From Deltaproteobacteria bacterium (GTDB taxonomy: Bacteria > Desulfobacterota > UBA8473), in the NCBI GenBank assembly GCA_030643245.1, contig DAOWME010000111.1:1-9284 (forward strand): 9,284 bases of DNA, in the 5' to 3' direction. The notes below the pieces were generated by a model that saw nothing but the letters and a program-made list of their open reading frames with translations, was not told where the DNA came from and made no database searches. A program made the position numbers and the translations under genes. Positions 1 through 6,936 of this stretch are shown in pieces; position 1 is the stretch's first letter; every line of letters begins with the position of its first letter.

Positions 1-126
1 AATAACTTCCTCAAGTTGGCGCTCAGATTTAGGTCAGATTTGTTCGATCTGAAAATACAAAACCACAGGAATAGTTTTGCCTATTTCGAGGATTTTGTGT
101 TTGAAGATCGGGCAAAGATGGCTTGA
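1..126 (+). CDS. C-terminal 41 codons of an unrecognised protein, cut by the window edge
   Basis: Frame 1 is open from the left edge to the TGA at 124-126 and encodes 41 residues, ending FEDRAKMA. The sequence is mixed charged and aromatic, as in a real protein, and the other two forward frames hit stops early. In related genomes kdsA or another Kdo/LPS gene often sits before kdsC, but this tail does not match the KdsA C-terminus as I know it, so I assign no function. The stop lies two bases before the ATG at 129 that probably starts kdsC, which suggests one transcript. It could be a chance open frame, since only 41 codons are visible. Confidence 0.4.
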   Translation, partial: NNFLKLALRFRSDLFDLKIQNHRNSFAYFEDFVFEDRAKMA

Positions 127-128
127 AG

Positions 129-695
129 ATGAGATGTACAAATGGGGAAGTTATTTCGGCCACGTCCCCAAGGTTGAAGATGCAGGTTAAAGATATACGG
201 CTTCTCATACTTGATGTGGATGGTGTTATGACCGACGGAAGGATAATCTATGATGATAAAGGCGGGGAGCTTAAATGCTTTGACGTTAAGGATGGACAGG
301 GAATAAAACTGTTGATGGAAGAAGGCATTGAGGTGGGGATCATTTCCGGAAGGGTCTCTGGGGCTTCAGAGTATCGTGCACGAGAACTGGGCATTTCCAT
401 CCTACATCAGAGGGCAGATGATAAGGTCAATACATATAGAACGATCATAGATGAGAAGGGGTTGGTTGATGACCAGGTATGTTACATGGGTGATGACCTG
501 GCTGATATACCTTTGATGAGAGAAGTCGGTTTTTCTGTTGCAGTAGCTGATGGGTCTCAATACGTAAAAGAAGTGGCTGATTACGTTACCGTCAAGAACG
601 GAGGAAACGGAGCCGTACGAGAGGTCTGTGAGTTGATTTTGAAGGCCCAGGACAAATGGGATACGCTCATGGAAAAGTACTTTGGAAGTATATGA
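129..695 (+). CDS. kdsC: 3-deoxy-D-manno-octulosonate 8-phosphate phosphatase (HAD superfamily)
   Basis: KdsC removes the phosphate from Kdo-8-phosphate to give Kdo, the sugar that joins lipid A to the LPS core; it is a cytosolic, Mg-dependent, tetrameric HAD enzyme. Numbering from the ATG at 129 (188 aa), HAD motif I is DVDGV at 29-33 with the two catalytic Asp (29, 31). Motif II is S73 in ISGR, motif III is near K99, and motif IV is GDDLAD around 121-126. The ADYVT and GGNGAVREVCELIL stretch near the C-terminus is typical of KdsC rather than of other HAD phosphatases. Length matches the family (about 160-190 aa). The start is uncertain: TTG at 123 overlaps the upstream stop as TTGA, ATG at 129 follows closely, and ATG at 180 gives a short N-terminus with an AAGG upstream. 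It is followed 21 nt later by lptC. Confidence 0.93.
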   Translation: MRCTNGEVISATSPRLKMQVKDIRLLILDVDGVMTDGRIIYDDKGGELKCFDVKDGQGIKLLMEEGIEVGIISGRVSGASEYRARELGISILHQRADDKVNTYRTIIDEKGLVDDQVCYMGDDLADIPLMREVGFSVAVADGSQYVKEVADYVTVKNGGNGAVREVCELILKAQDKWDTLMEKYFGSI

Positions 696-716
696 CCACT
701 ATTCCACACTCCGGGG

Positions 717-1289
717 ATGAAAAAAACAAGACTTGTACTTATTTCTGTGATTATTTTAGTAATTTTTACTGTTATAGGTATATTCATGACTAACTATGGT
801 GACAAGGATTCTCGGGAAGATATTTTCTACTCGGATATCAGCGACGCGGATATGACAATAAAGAATATTCATTACACAAAGACCAACCGCGGCATCAAGG
901 AATGGGAACTCAAAGCGAGTTCAGGGCAATACTTTAGAGATGAGGATCAGGCTACTTTTAAGGATCTAATGGTTACTGTGTTCTTGAAAGATGGGAAGCC
1001 GCTTACATTGGTTGGAGATGAGGGGAGGGTCGCAACCGATTCAAGAGATGTTGAAATGGAGGGCAATATTGTTGTACATTCCGGTGATCGATATGAATTT
1101 CATACAGAGTCATTGAAATACAGCTCAGAAGAGAGGAGAGTCTTTACGCCGGACAAGATCGCCTTCACCGGTTTCGGGATGGAGATCAAAGGTGTAGGAA
1201 TAAGTATAGATATTGACAGGGAAAGATTTTTTATATTAGATAATGTTTCTACAATACTCAGACCTGCTGAACAGGTGGGACCCGACTGA
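717..1289 (+). CDS. lptC: LPS export system protein LptC, membrane-anchored periplasmic bridge subunit
   Basis: LptC is anchored in the inner membrane and passes LPS from the LptBFG transporter to LptA in the periplasmic bridge. The 190-aa product has a positive N-terminus (MKKTR), one hydrophobic helix at about residues 6-24, and then a periplasmic beta-jellyroll domain. The segment ADMTIKNIHYTKTNRG followed by WELKASSGQYF is the usual LptC opening (function of a modified sugar lipid, then 'W.L.A..a.y'). Repeated short strands such as LVGDEGRVATDSRDVEMEGNI are typical of OstA-like folds. The ATG at 717 has only CCGGGG directly in front, so the ribosome site is poor and translation may depend on coupling to kdsC. 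Position between kdsC and lptA supports the call. Sequence conservation of LptC is low, so the call rests partly on context. Confidence 0.9.
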   Translation: MKKTRLVLISVIILVIFTVIGIFMTNYGDKDSREDIFYSDISDADMTIKNIHYTKTNRGIKEWELKASSGQYFRDEDQATFKDLMVTVFLKDGKPLTLVGDEGRVATDSRDVEMEGNIVVHSGDRYEFHTESLKYSSEERRVFTPDKIAFTGFGMEIKGVGISIDIDRERFFILDNVSTILRPAEQVGPD

Positions 1290-1312
1290 TTTTACAGGCC
1301 TTATGGTATATC

Positions 1313-1861
1313 ATGAAGTTACAACTCTTACACAAGGGATTGCTTTTATTATTGTTGATGGCTTTGGCGCTGTCTCTGAATATAAACTTGGCCTCCGGTG
1401 GATCTTCCTTACGCGATAAAGAAGGCAGGTTGGGAGGAAACGGCGAGAGTGCACCTATAGTAATAGATTCTGATCGTCTTGAGGGGGATAATGAGAAAAA
1501 CATTGTAAGATTCATCGGGAATGTGATAGCTAAAAGAGGGGATATCATAATCCATTGCGAGAGTATTTCCATCATGTTTGACAAAGCAAACAAAACTGTG
1601 AAGGAGCTTATCGCTGAAGGGGATGTGAAGATAACTCAAGGGGATCGAATAGCCACCGGGGATAAGGCCGTCTTTGAAAATTCCGAGGAAAAAGTTATAC
1701 TTACCGGAACGCCCGAGGTTAGGGAGGGGGATAACATAATCAAAGGTGCGAAGATAATCTTTTTTATGGCCGAAGAAAGAGGGATAGTGGAAGCCGACGA
1801 ACACACAAGGGTGAATGCGACAATCCACTTCAAGAAGAGCACGAAACAAGAAAGAGAATAG
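1313..1861 (+). CDS. lptA: LPS export periplasmic protein LptA (OstA-like)
   Basis: LptA forms the periplasmic filament that carries LPS from LptC to LptD in the outer membrane. The 182-aa product starts with a Sec signal peptide: MKLQLLHKG, then an L-rich core to about residue 21, with a probable cleavage near residues 27-30. The mature part has the OstA repeats: IVIDSDRLEGDNEKN, then VRFIGNVIAKRGD, ELIAEGDVKITQGDR, ATGDKAVFENSEEKVIL and TGTPEVREGDNIIKG. This alternation of 'G.V....GD' strands is diagnostic. The charged tail (FKKSTKQERE) is short. Its TAG ends exactly one base before the lptB ATG, so the two are probably translated together. Length matches the family (about 160-185 aa). Confidence 0.93.
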   Translation: MKLQLLHKGLLLLLLMALALSLNINLASGGSSLRDKEGRLGGNGESAPIVIDSDRLEGDNEKNIVRFIGNVIAKRGDIIIHCESISIMFDKANKTVKELIAEGDVKITQGDRIATGDKAVFENSEEKVILTGTPEVREGDNIIKGAKIIFFMAEERGIVEADEHTRVNATIHFKKSTKQERE

Positions 1862-2584
1862 ATGCAAACCTTACGGGCCAAAGGGCTGGTAAAGGCATAT
1901 GGGAACAGAAAAATTGTCAATGACCTCACGATGGAAATCGAGTCCGGAGAGGTCGCCGGATTGCTGGGTCCCAACGGAGCCGGCAAGACAACTATTTTTT
2001 ACATGATCGCCGGTTTAATCAAGCCGAATAAGGGGAGGGTCTTTTTGAATGACGAGGATATCACAGATTACCCCATGTATATGCGGGCCAGGAAAGGCAT
2101 TAACTATCTTCCCCAAGAGTCATCCATATTCCGCAAGTTGACGGTAGAGGATAACATCCTGGCTATCTTGGAGACGTTAGACTTGTCAAAAGAAGAGAGA
2201 ATGAATCGATTACGCGGTCTTCTGGATGAGCTCAACATAACCTCCATCGCAAAAAATAAATCCTACTCTCTTTCAGGAGGAGAACGCAGGAGAGTAGAGA
2301 TCAGTAGGTCTCTGGTAACCAGTCCTTCTTTTGTTTTACTAGACGAACCATTCGCTGGGATAGATCCGATAGCGGTTATCGACATTCAAGGTGTCATATT
2401 GCAATTGAAATCGAAAGGTATAGGGATTGTCATCTCTGACCATAATGTCCGAGAAACACTGGGGGTTTGCGATAGGGCTTACATCATAGACCAAGGTAAG
2501 ATCGTGGAGTTTGGAGATCCGCATGAAATCAGCAACAGTAAAAAGGCCAGAGAAAAATACTTGGGAGAAAAATTTAAATTGTAA
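1862..2584 (+). CDS. lptB: LPS export ABC transporter ATP-binding protein LptB
   Basis: LptB is the ATPase of the LptB2FG complex that extracts LPS from the inner membrane and pushes it along the LptC/LptA bridge. The 240-aa product is standard length. Visible motifs are Walker A GPNGAGKTT (36-44), Q-loop in NYLPQESSIFRKLTV, ABC signature LSGGE (137-141), Walker B LLDEP (159-163) and the switch histidine H194 in SDHNVRET. The ATG directly follows the lptA stop and AAGAAAGAG within the end of lptA can serve as ribosome site. LptF and LptG are not in the window, as usual for this locus. The last codons overlap an A/T-only inverted repeat. Confidence 0.97.
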   Translation: MQTLRAKGLVKAYGNRKIVNDLTMEIESGEVAGLLGPNGAGKTTIFYMIAGLIKPNKGRVFLNDEDITDYPMYMRARKGINYLPQESSIFRKLTVEDNILAILETLDLSKEERMNRLRGLLDELNITSIAKNKSYSLSGGERRRVEISRSLVTSPSFVLLDEPFAGIDPIAVIDIQGVILQLKSKGIGIVISDHNVRETLGVCDRAYIIDQGKIVEFGDPHEISNSKKAREKYLGEKFKL

Positions 2585-2590
2585 ATTTTT
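2568..2590 (+). repeat. Perfect 9-bp A/T-only inverted repeat at the lptB/rpoN junction
   Basis: AAAAATTTA (2568-2576), a 5-nt spacer AATTG, then TAAATTTTT (2582-2590), followed by two more T. It spans the lptB stop codon and lies 16 nt before rpoN. The stem would be weak as RNA because it has no G or C. It may be a weak transcription pause or partial attenuator, an AT-rich binding site, or chance in AT-rich sequence. The repeat itself is seen directly; any role is inference. Confidence 0.4.
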
Positions 2591-2605
2591 TTAACGGGAT
2601 GTGCC

Positions 2606-4045
2606 ATGGCTCTTGAACTAAGACAGGTCGTAAAGCTAAGTCAGCAGACGATTATGACTCCACAGTTGCAACAGTCAATAAAGCTGCTGCAGTTATCAAG
2701 ACTTGAGTTGACCGATCTTGTTCAGAACGAGATTATAGAGAATCCGGTCCTGGAAGAGACTCAGGATTTAAATGATGAGGACGATTCCCCGATAGTTGAC
2801 AATACAAATGAGTCGGAGCTTAATAAAGCGGATGAGGTGGCGTATGATATTGAAGACAGCTACAACTTGGGTCTTAAATGGGAGGAGTACTTAGACGGTA
2901 ATGTTCCCGGAGGTTCAGGTTATGGATTTGATGGTGAAGAGCGGCTTCCATCGGAAAACAGACTGGTTGAAAAGGCATCCCTACATGAGCATTTAATGTG
3001 GCAACTCCGTTTCTCCAATTTCACCAAGACAGAAGAATTGGTCGGCAATTTGATTCTCGGGAATATCGACGAAGATGGCTATCTTCGGGTTGACATAGGG
3101 GAAATCGCTGGGATAAACGATGTCGCCGAAGGGGTGGTTGAAGGTGTGTTGAGACGGATTCAAGAATTTGATCCGCTTGGTGTCGGAGCCAGAGATCTGA
3201 AGGAGTGCCTCCTCATCCAGACGAAACACCTTATCGGGGATGATGCTGTTGTGGAAGGAATTCTCCTGAACCATATACATGATTTGGAAAACAAGAGGTT
3301 TCAAAAAATCTCTACAGAAATGGAAGTTTCTTGGGATAAAGTCATCGAGGCCGTTAAATTGATTTCCGGGCTGGAGCCTAAACCTGGAAGATATTTTAGC
3401 GAAGAGGATGCACAATATATTACGCCGGACATATATGTATTTAAAGAGGACGACGAATTCCAGATCATCCTTAACGAAGACGGGATGCCAAGGCTGAGGA
3501 TAAGTCCTTTCTATCGTAAAGCCCTTTCCCAAGGAGATTTAACGTCAAAAATAACAAAAGAATACATACAAGACAAGATCCGTTCGGCGGTGTGGTTGAT
3601 AAAGAGTATTCATCAGCGGCAGAGAACCATATACAAGGTGATGAAGAGCATCATATCATTTCAAGAAGATTTCTTTGAGAAAGGCCTTGCATATCTCAAA
3701 CCTCTGGCTCTCAGAGATATAGCAGAAGATATTGGTATGCACGAATCGACCGTCAGCCGAGTGACCACCAACAAATATGTCCATACGCTCCAAGGTATAT
3801 TTGAGTTGAAATATTTTTTCAATAGCGGGATTGGTTGCTTAATGGGGGGGAGCATCGCCTCTCAGAGTGTAAAGGATAAAATTAAACAGATTATCCTTAC
3901 GGAAAACCAGAAAAAACCATACAGTGACCAAAAAATTGCAGAGATCTTATGGGGGTCAAATATAAATATCGCACGCCGGACAGTAACCAAATATCGTGAA
4001 ATGTTGGACATCTTGCCCTCATCAAAGAGGAAGAAGGTGTTTTAG
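2606..4045 (+). CDS. rpoN: RNA polymerase sigma-54 factor RpoN
   Basis: Sigma-54 directs RNA polymerase to -24/-12 promoters and needs an AAA+ enhancer-binding activator to open them. The 479-aa product is normal length (E. coli 477). Region I is the Q/L-rich activator-interaction segment at about residues 1-50 (TPQLQQSIKLLQLSRLEL). Region II is acidic (about 55-120, EDDS, DEVAYDIED). The core-binding domain follows (IDEDGYLR, FDPLGVGARDL). The helix-turn-helix is in LALRDIAEDIGMHESTVSRV, and the RpoN box is ARRTVTKYR at 456-464. The box has Thr at 461 where ARRTVAKYR has Ala. A GGGA at 2596-2599 sits 6 nt before the ATG. It follows lptB by 21 nt and is followed closely by hpf, the usual rpoN neighbourhood. 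Confidence 0.98.
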   Translation: MALELRQVVKLSQQTIMTPQLQQSIKLLQLSRLELTDLVQNEIIENPVLEETQDLNDEDDSPIVDNTNESELNKADEVAYDIEDSYNLGLKWEEYLDGNVPGGSGYGFDGEERLPSENRLVEKASLHEHLMWQLRFSNFTKTEELVGNLILGNIDEDGYLRVDIGEIAGINDVAEGVVEGVLRRIQEFDPLGVGARDLKECLLIQTKHLIGDDAVVEGILLNHIHDLENKRFQKISTEMEVSWDKVIEAVKLISGLEPKPGRYFSEEDAQYITPDIYVFKEDDEFQIILNEDGMPRLRISPFYRKALSQGDLTSKITKEYIQDKIRSAVWLIKSIHQRQRTIYKVMKSIISFQEDFFEKGLAYLKPLALRDIAEDIGMHESTVSRVTTNKYVHTLQGIFELKYFFNSGIGCLMGGSIASQSVKDKIKQIILTENQKKPYSDQKIAEILWGSNINIARRTVTKYREMLDILPSSKRKKVF

Positions 4046-4047
4046 AA

Positions 4048-4056
4048 GGAGGAAGG
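4048..4056 (+). promoter_or_regulatory. Strong Shine-Dalgarno that fixes the hpf start
   Basis: GGAGGAAGG lies directly after the rpoN stop and ends 2 nt before ATG 4059; its GGAGG core (4048-4052) is 6 nt upstream. It is one of the best ribosome sites in the operon and argues for ATG 4059 as the hpf start over the longer in-frame extension that begins inside rpoN at 3996. Strong initiation agrees with a ribosome-associated protein made in quantity. Confidence 0.75.
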
Positions 4057-4058
4057 AT

Positions 4059-4604
4059 ATGCAGATAGCCATTACCTTTCGACACATGGATACTGTTGAA
4101 AGCCTCAGAAAGTATGTTGAAGAGAAAGTTGGCAAAGTAAAGAAATATATTAACGGACCCATTGAAGCAAGTGTCGTGTTGTCAGTGGAGAAATACAGGC
4201 ACATAGCCGAGATAAGCATCGTCGCTAACAGGATAGTGATAAACAGCAAAGAAGAAACGGGTGATATGTATTCTTCAATCGATCTGGTTGTGGGCAAAGT
4301 CGAGAAACAGCTTCGTAAGTATAAAGAAAGATTGAAGCAACACAAAACCATAAATACCACTATTAAGGACTTGTCCGGCAGAATTAATGTGGTAACCTCC
4401 GATAGTATTGAGAAAGAGGGGGAACCACGTGTTATAAAGAGCGACAATTTCTCTATAAAGCCAATGTTCGTGGAAGAGGCTGCAATGCAACTGGAAATAT
4501 CAAATTATGAATTCTTGGTCTTCACCGATGCCTCCTCAAAGAGAGTATGTGTGATATATCGTAGAAAAGACGGGAATTATGGTCTAATTGAGCCCGAGTA
4601 TTGA
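4059..4604 (+). CDS. hpf: Ribosome hibernation promoting factor, long form
   Basis: Long HPF binds the 30S subunit in the mRNA/tRNA channel and dimerises 70S ribosomes into inactive 100S particles in slow growth. The 181-aa product has an S30AE/YfiA domain at about 1-100, beginning MQIAITFRHMDT with the basic strand-helix pattern (EEKVGKVKKYI; KVEKQLRKYKERLKQHK). A linker of about 25 residues follows. The C-terminal dimerisation domain (about 125-181) carries IKSDNFSIKPMFVEEAAMQL, then FLVFTDASS, and ends NYGLIEPEY; this domain marks the long form, unlike the ~95-aa short HPF of E. coli. Its TGA overlaps a possible ptsN TTG. Location between rpoN and ptsN is conserved in many proteobacteria. 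Confidence 0.95.
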   Translation: MQIAITFRHMDTVESLRKYVEEKVGKVKKYINGPIEASVVLSVEKYRHIAEISIVANRIVINSKEETGDMYSSIDLVVGKVEKQLRKYKERLKQHKTINTTIKDLSGRINVVTSDSIEKEGEPRVIKSDNFSIKPMFVEEAAMQLEISNYEFLVFTDASSKRVCVIYRRKDGNYGLIEPEY

Positions 4605-4618
4605 TAGGATCTGGTTCA

Positions 4619-5110
4619 ATGGAGAAATCGATGAAAATCGTTGACATCTTAAGTATAGATTCAGTAATTCCTGAATTGAGGTCGAAGAACAAGCGGGAGG
4701 TTTTAGAGGAACTCGTAACTGTCATTGTGAAAAAGGATTGTAGCCTAAGCAAAGAAGAACTCTTAGAGGTTTTCCTGGAAAGGGAAAGGTTGGGAAGTAC
4801 AGGTATTGGAGACGGTATAGCCATCCCTCATGGAAAACTCAAGAATATCGATACGCTGTTTGCCTCCTTTGGTAGAAGTATAGAGGGAATTGATTTCGAA
4901 TCTATGGATGGTAAACCCACTCATATCTTTTTTCTACTGGTTGCGCCTGAAAATTCTGCGGGTATCCACTTGAAAACATTGGCCAGGATCTCACGTCTAT
5001 TGAAGGATGGCTTTTTTAGAAAAAGTCTAATGGAGGCAAGATCAGAGGAGGAGATCTTTAAGAATATTATTGAAAGAGATGAAAAGGAAACCCATTTGGA
5101 AAAACAATAA
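4619..5110 (+). CDS. ptsN: Nitrogen PTS protein EIIA-Ntr
   Basis: EIIA-Ntr is the terminal phosphoryl acceptor of the regulatory PTS-Ntr chain (EI-Ntr, NPr, EIIA-Ntr). It does not transport sugar; its phosphorylation state regulates other proteins, such as potassium transporters and stress responses in enterobacteria. The 163-aa product is a fructose-type PTS EIIA domain. The phosphorylated His is H71 in GIAIPHGKL, preceded by RERLGSTGIGDG, and HIFFLLVAPENSAGIHLKTL is the conserved second half. I chose ATG 4619 because AGGA at 4606-4609 is well spaced; an in-frame TTG at 4601 overlaps the hpf stop and would add six residues, and ATG 4631 would remove four. It abuts rapZ with no gap. Confidence 0.95.
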   Translation: MEKSMKIVDILSIDSVIPELRSKNKREVLEELVTVIVKKDCSLSKEELLEVFLERERLGSTGIGDGIAIPHGKLKNIDTLFASFGRSIEGIDFESMDGKPTHIFFLLVAPENSAGIHLKTLARISRLLKDGFFRKSLMEARSEEEIFKNIIERDEKETHLEKQ

Positions 5111-5977
5111 ATGAAGGACTTTAGGATTGTCGTCATAACTGGCCTTTCAGGCTCAGGGAAGAGCGTAACAAAGAGGGCCTTAGAGGATATTGGTTTTTTT
5201 TGTGTAGATAACTTGCCGGTTATGTTGCTCCCCAAGTTCTTGGAGTTACGTCTTCAGTCTCAAGGAGAGATCTCCAAGGTAGCCCTCGTAATGGACATTA
5301 GGGAGAGACATTTTTTGGAGGAGTATCCTCGTATCTTTGAAGGGTTGAAGAACGAAGGCTACAGGATGGAGGTGATATTCCTGGAATGTAGTGACGAAAT
5401 CCTCCTAAGACGATTCAGTGAGACACGCAGGTCTCATCCTATGGCAGAAGACAAGCCGGTCATTGAAGGGATTAGGCTGGAAAGAGAAAGTCTGGAGAAC
5501 TTAAAAAGCATCGCAGATTTGGTTATCGATACGTCTGATTACAATGTTCACCAATTGAAAGCCTACATCTGCAAATATTTAACTCAGGCCTCTTCTATAA
5601 AGAAGATGACAATAAATTTGCTCTCTTTTGGGTTCAAGTTTGGGCTGCCATATGACGCTGATTTGATAATGGATGTAAGGTTTCTGCCGAACCCATACTT
5701 CATTGAAAAGCTACGATGCCTCACTGGTACGGACAAGAAGGTCTCTGATTATGTATTGAAGAGGAGTGAAACAAAGAAATTTATCAAGAAGTTTTCCAAC
5801 TTAATCCATTTTTTGATTCCTCTCTACGAAAGGGAGGGGAAAGCCTACCTGACTATCGCTATTGGGTGTACGGGGGGGAAGCACCGTTCTACCGCTGTGA
5901 TCAACGAGTTAGCTAAATCTTTGGTAAATGGAAACCATATTGTCAATATCAGACACAGGGATATAGAAGTCAATTAG
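5111..5977 (+). CDS. rapZ: RapZ-family nucleotide-binding protein (YvcJ/YhbJ)
   Basis: In E. coli RapZ binds GlcN6P and the sRNA GlmZ and presents it to RNase E, tuning GlmS and so amino-sugar supply to the envelope; in many other bacteria only nucleotide binding is established. The 288-aa product has a P-loop GLSGSGKS (11-18), FFCVDNLPVMLLPKF soon after, the RRFSETRRSHP arginine patch, and the C-terminal domain with FGFKFGLPYDADLIMDVRFL, GTDKKV and the signature GCTGGKHRS (252-260). The end (RHRDIEVN) lacks the Lys/Arg-rich tail of the enterobacterial protein. No GlmZ-like RNA is apparent in the window. It begins exactly after the ptsN stop, so the two are likely co-translated. Confidence 0.95.
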   Translation: MKDFRIVVITGLSGSGKSVTKRALEDIGFFCVDNLPVMLLPKFLELRLQSQGEISKVALVMDIRERHFLEEYPRIFEGLKNEGYRMEVIFLECSDEILLRRFSETRRSHPMAEDKPVIEGIRLERESLENLKSIADLVIDTSDYNVHQLKAYICKYLTQASSIKKMTINLLSFGFKFGLPYDADLIMDVRFLPNPYFIEKLRCLTGTDKKVSDYVLKRSETKKFIKKFSNLIHFLIPLYEREGKAYLTIAIGCTGGKHRSTAVINELAKSLVNGNHIVNIRHRDIEVN

Positions 5978-6159
5978 TGTTCATCCGGAAATGGCCCTTT
6001 TCGTTTACTTCTTATGAATTACAATCTGAATATGAGTCCATGACAAGGCATAATTTCTGCCTTCTTGTATTACCTCTTTGCTCATGGTTTATTACTGCTT
6101 TTTTAGGGAGATGGTACGAACCGTACTCAATTGACAGGTCTGTTTGGTGTGGAGGCATA
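5978..6159. other. 182-nt gap between rapZ and EIIA, with a small inverted repeat
   Basis: This is the only long gap in the operon. It happens to be open in the EIIA frame from a GTG at 5975-5979 region (5977), but the peptide is Trp/Cys/Phe-rich and unlike an EIIA extension, so I treat it as non-coding. It contains GTACG (6114-6118), a 3-nt spacer and CGTAC (6122-6126). A TTGACA at 6131-6136 has CATAAT 19 nt downstream, but that box overlaps the EIIA start codon. No clear terminator is seen after rapZ. An operator, internal promoter or RNA-processing site is possible but unproven. Confidence 0.4.
6151..6155 (+). promoter_or_regulatory. Shine-Dalgarno GGAGG that decides the EIIA start
   Basis: GGAGG lies 4 nt before ATG 6160. 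With the family N-terminus (short strand followed by a TH motif) beginning right at that ATG, it supports 6160 and argues against the GTG at 5977. Confidence 0.7.
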
Positions 6160-6570
6160 ATGGTTGGGGTACTTGTGGTGACCCACCACAATTTGGGGAA
6201 TGCGCTTGTTGCTGTTTCTGAGATGATCTCTGGTAAAATAGAGTCTCTTGAGGCTATATCCGTTGATTTCAAAAAAGACCCGGAGAGGCTGAGGAAAGAC
6301 ATTTTAACTGCTGTCAAAAAATTAGATAACGGTGATGGTGTCTTGATAATGACCGACATGTTTGGTGGAACACCCTCCAACCTAAGTCTATCTTTTCTTA
6401 AAGATGGAAAGGTAGAGGTGTTGTCAGGTGTGAACCTTCCTATGCTTATTAAGCTTTCTACCTACCGGAACAACAAGTCGTTAGACGAGTTGGCGATGGA
6501 ACTCAAATCCTACGGTCAAAATAACATCAATCTGGCGAGTGAGATCATGAACAGGAAGGTTGATAGGTAG
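6160..6570 (+). CDS. PTS sugar transporter EIIA domain protein, mannose family
   Basis: The 136-aa product is a single mannose-family EIIA domain, which takes a phosphoryl group from HPr on a His near the N-terminus and passes it to EIIB. It begins with a hydrophobic strand VGVLVVTHHNLGNAL; H9 aligns with the phosphorylated His of ManX (in a GTHG context there), and H10 is an extra adjacent His. TDMFGGTPSN (65-74) and SGVNLPMLIK (89-98) are strong family motifs. In deltaproteobacteria such genes often lie after rapZ and before EIIB/IIC/IID or HPr/EI, none of which follows here because the next gene is broken and a transposase scar intervenes. The protein may be regulatory or may work with components elsewhere. 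No terminator is obvious downstream. Confidence 0.92.
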   Translation: MVGVLVVTHHNLGNALVAVSEMISGKIESLEAISVDFKKDPERLRKDILTAVKKLDNGDGVLIMTDMFGGTPSNLSLSFLKDGKVEVLSGVNLPMLIKLSTYRNNKSLDELAMELKSYGQNNINLASEIMNRKVDR

Positions 6571-6603
6571 GAATATTTCATTTCCGGGGGGACACTATAG
6601 GTT

Positions 6604-6936
6604 ATGGCCAACTCCCTAACTCTCGATATACACTATTCTGAGGGTATGTATTTCAGTATATTCGAGATGGGAGCGGGGGACATTGAAGAGATTCTGGACA
6701 TTGAAACTCAGAGTTTCAGCTCTCCCTGGACGAAAGCAATGTTCCGGTAAGAATTGGATCTTGAGTGGTCAAAGGTCTTCCTTGTTAAGAAGTCCGTCGG
6801 GAGACTAAAGGAGATCGTTGGTTATATCTGTTTTTGGTTGATAATCGATGAAGTCCACATCCTAAACCTTGCTACCTACCCCGACTGTCGCCGCCACGGA
6901 ATCGCAACCAGCCTGCTTAATTCCATAAGAAATATA
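6604..6936 (+). pseudogene. rimI: rimI-like N-acetyltransferase (GNAT), broken by an internal stop and truncated
   Basis: RimI acetylates the N-terminal Ala of ribosomal protein S18; the family is a GNAT fold of about 150 aa. The frame from ATG 6604 (or ATG 6646) reads FSIFEMGAGDIEEILDIE, then SFSSPWTKAMFR, typical of RimI, and meets TAA at 6748-6750. The same frame continues directly with ELDLEWSKVFLV, IVGYICFWLIIDEVHILNLA and PDCRRHGIATSLL, the GNAT acetyl-CoA-binding region, to a TGA at 6937-6939. So one codon in the expected FxxEEL segment has become a stop, and the last ~40-45 residues are missing, replaced by transposase sequence. A G-run at 6586-6591 may be the ribosome site. It could instead be another Rim-type GNAT, but loss of function is clear. 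Confidence 0.85.

Noticed and set aside
1262..1276. ACCTG-CTGAA-CAGGT hairpin at the end of lptC
   Set aside because: It is a 5-bp stem inside coding sequence with no following T-run, so it is not a terminator.
2993..3532. 179-aa minus-strand ORF inside rpoN, and similar minus-strand ORFs inside lptA, hpf and rapZ
   Set aside because: They lie opposite well-conserved genes, have no recognisable family sequence, and follow from codon bias of the real strand.
3996..4058. hpf extended upstream into rpoN
   Set aside because: HPF proteins start at MQIAITFRH-type sequence, which coincides with ATG 4059 and a strong Shine-Dalgarno.
5977..6159. 61-residue N-terminal extension of EIIA from GTG 5977
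   Set aside because: The Trp/Cys/Phe-rich peptide has no place in the EIIA fold, and GGAGG plus the family N-terminus point to ATG 6160.
6131..6161. Sigma-70-like promoter TTGACA-19-CATAAT before EIIA
   Set aside because: The spacer is 19 nt and the -10 box overlaps the ATG, so the transcript would lack the strong GGAGG ribosome site.
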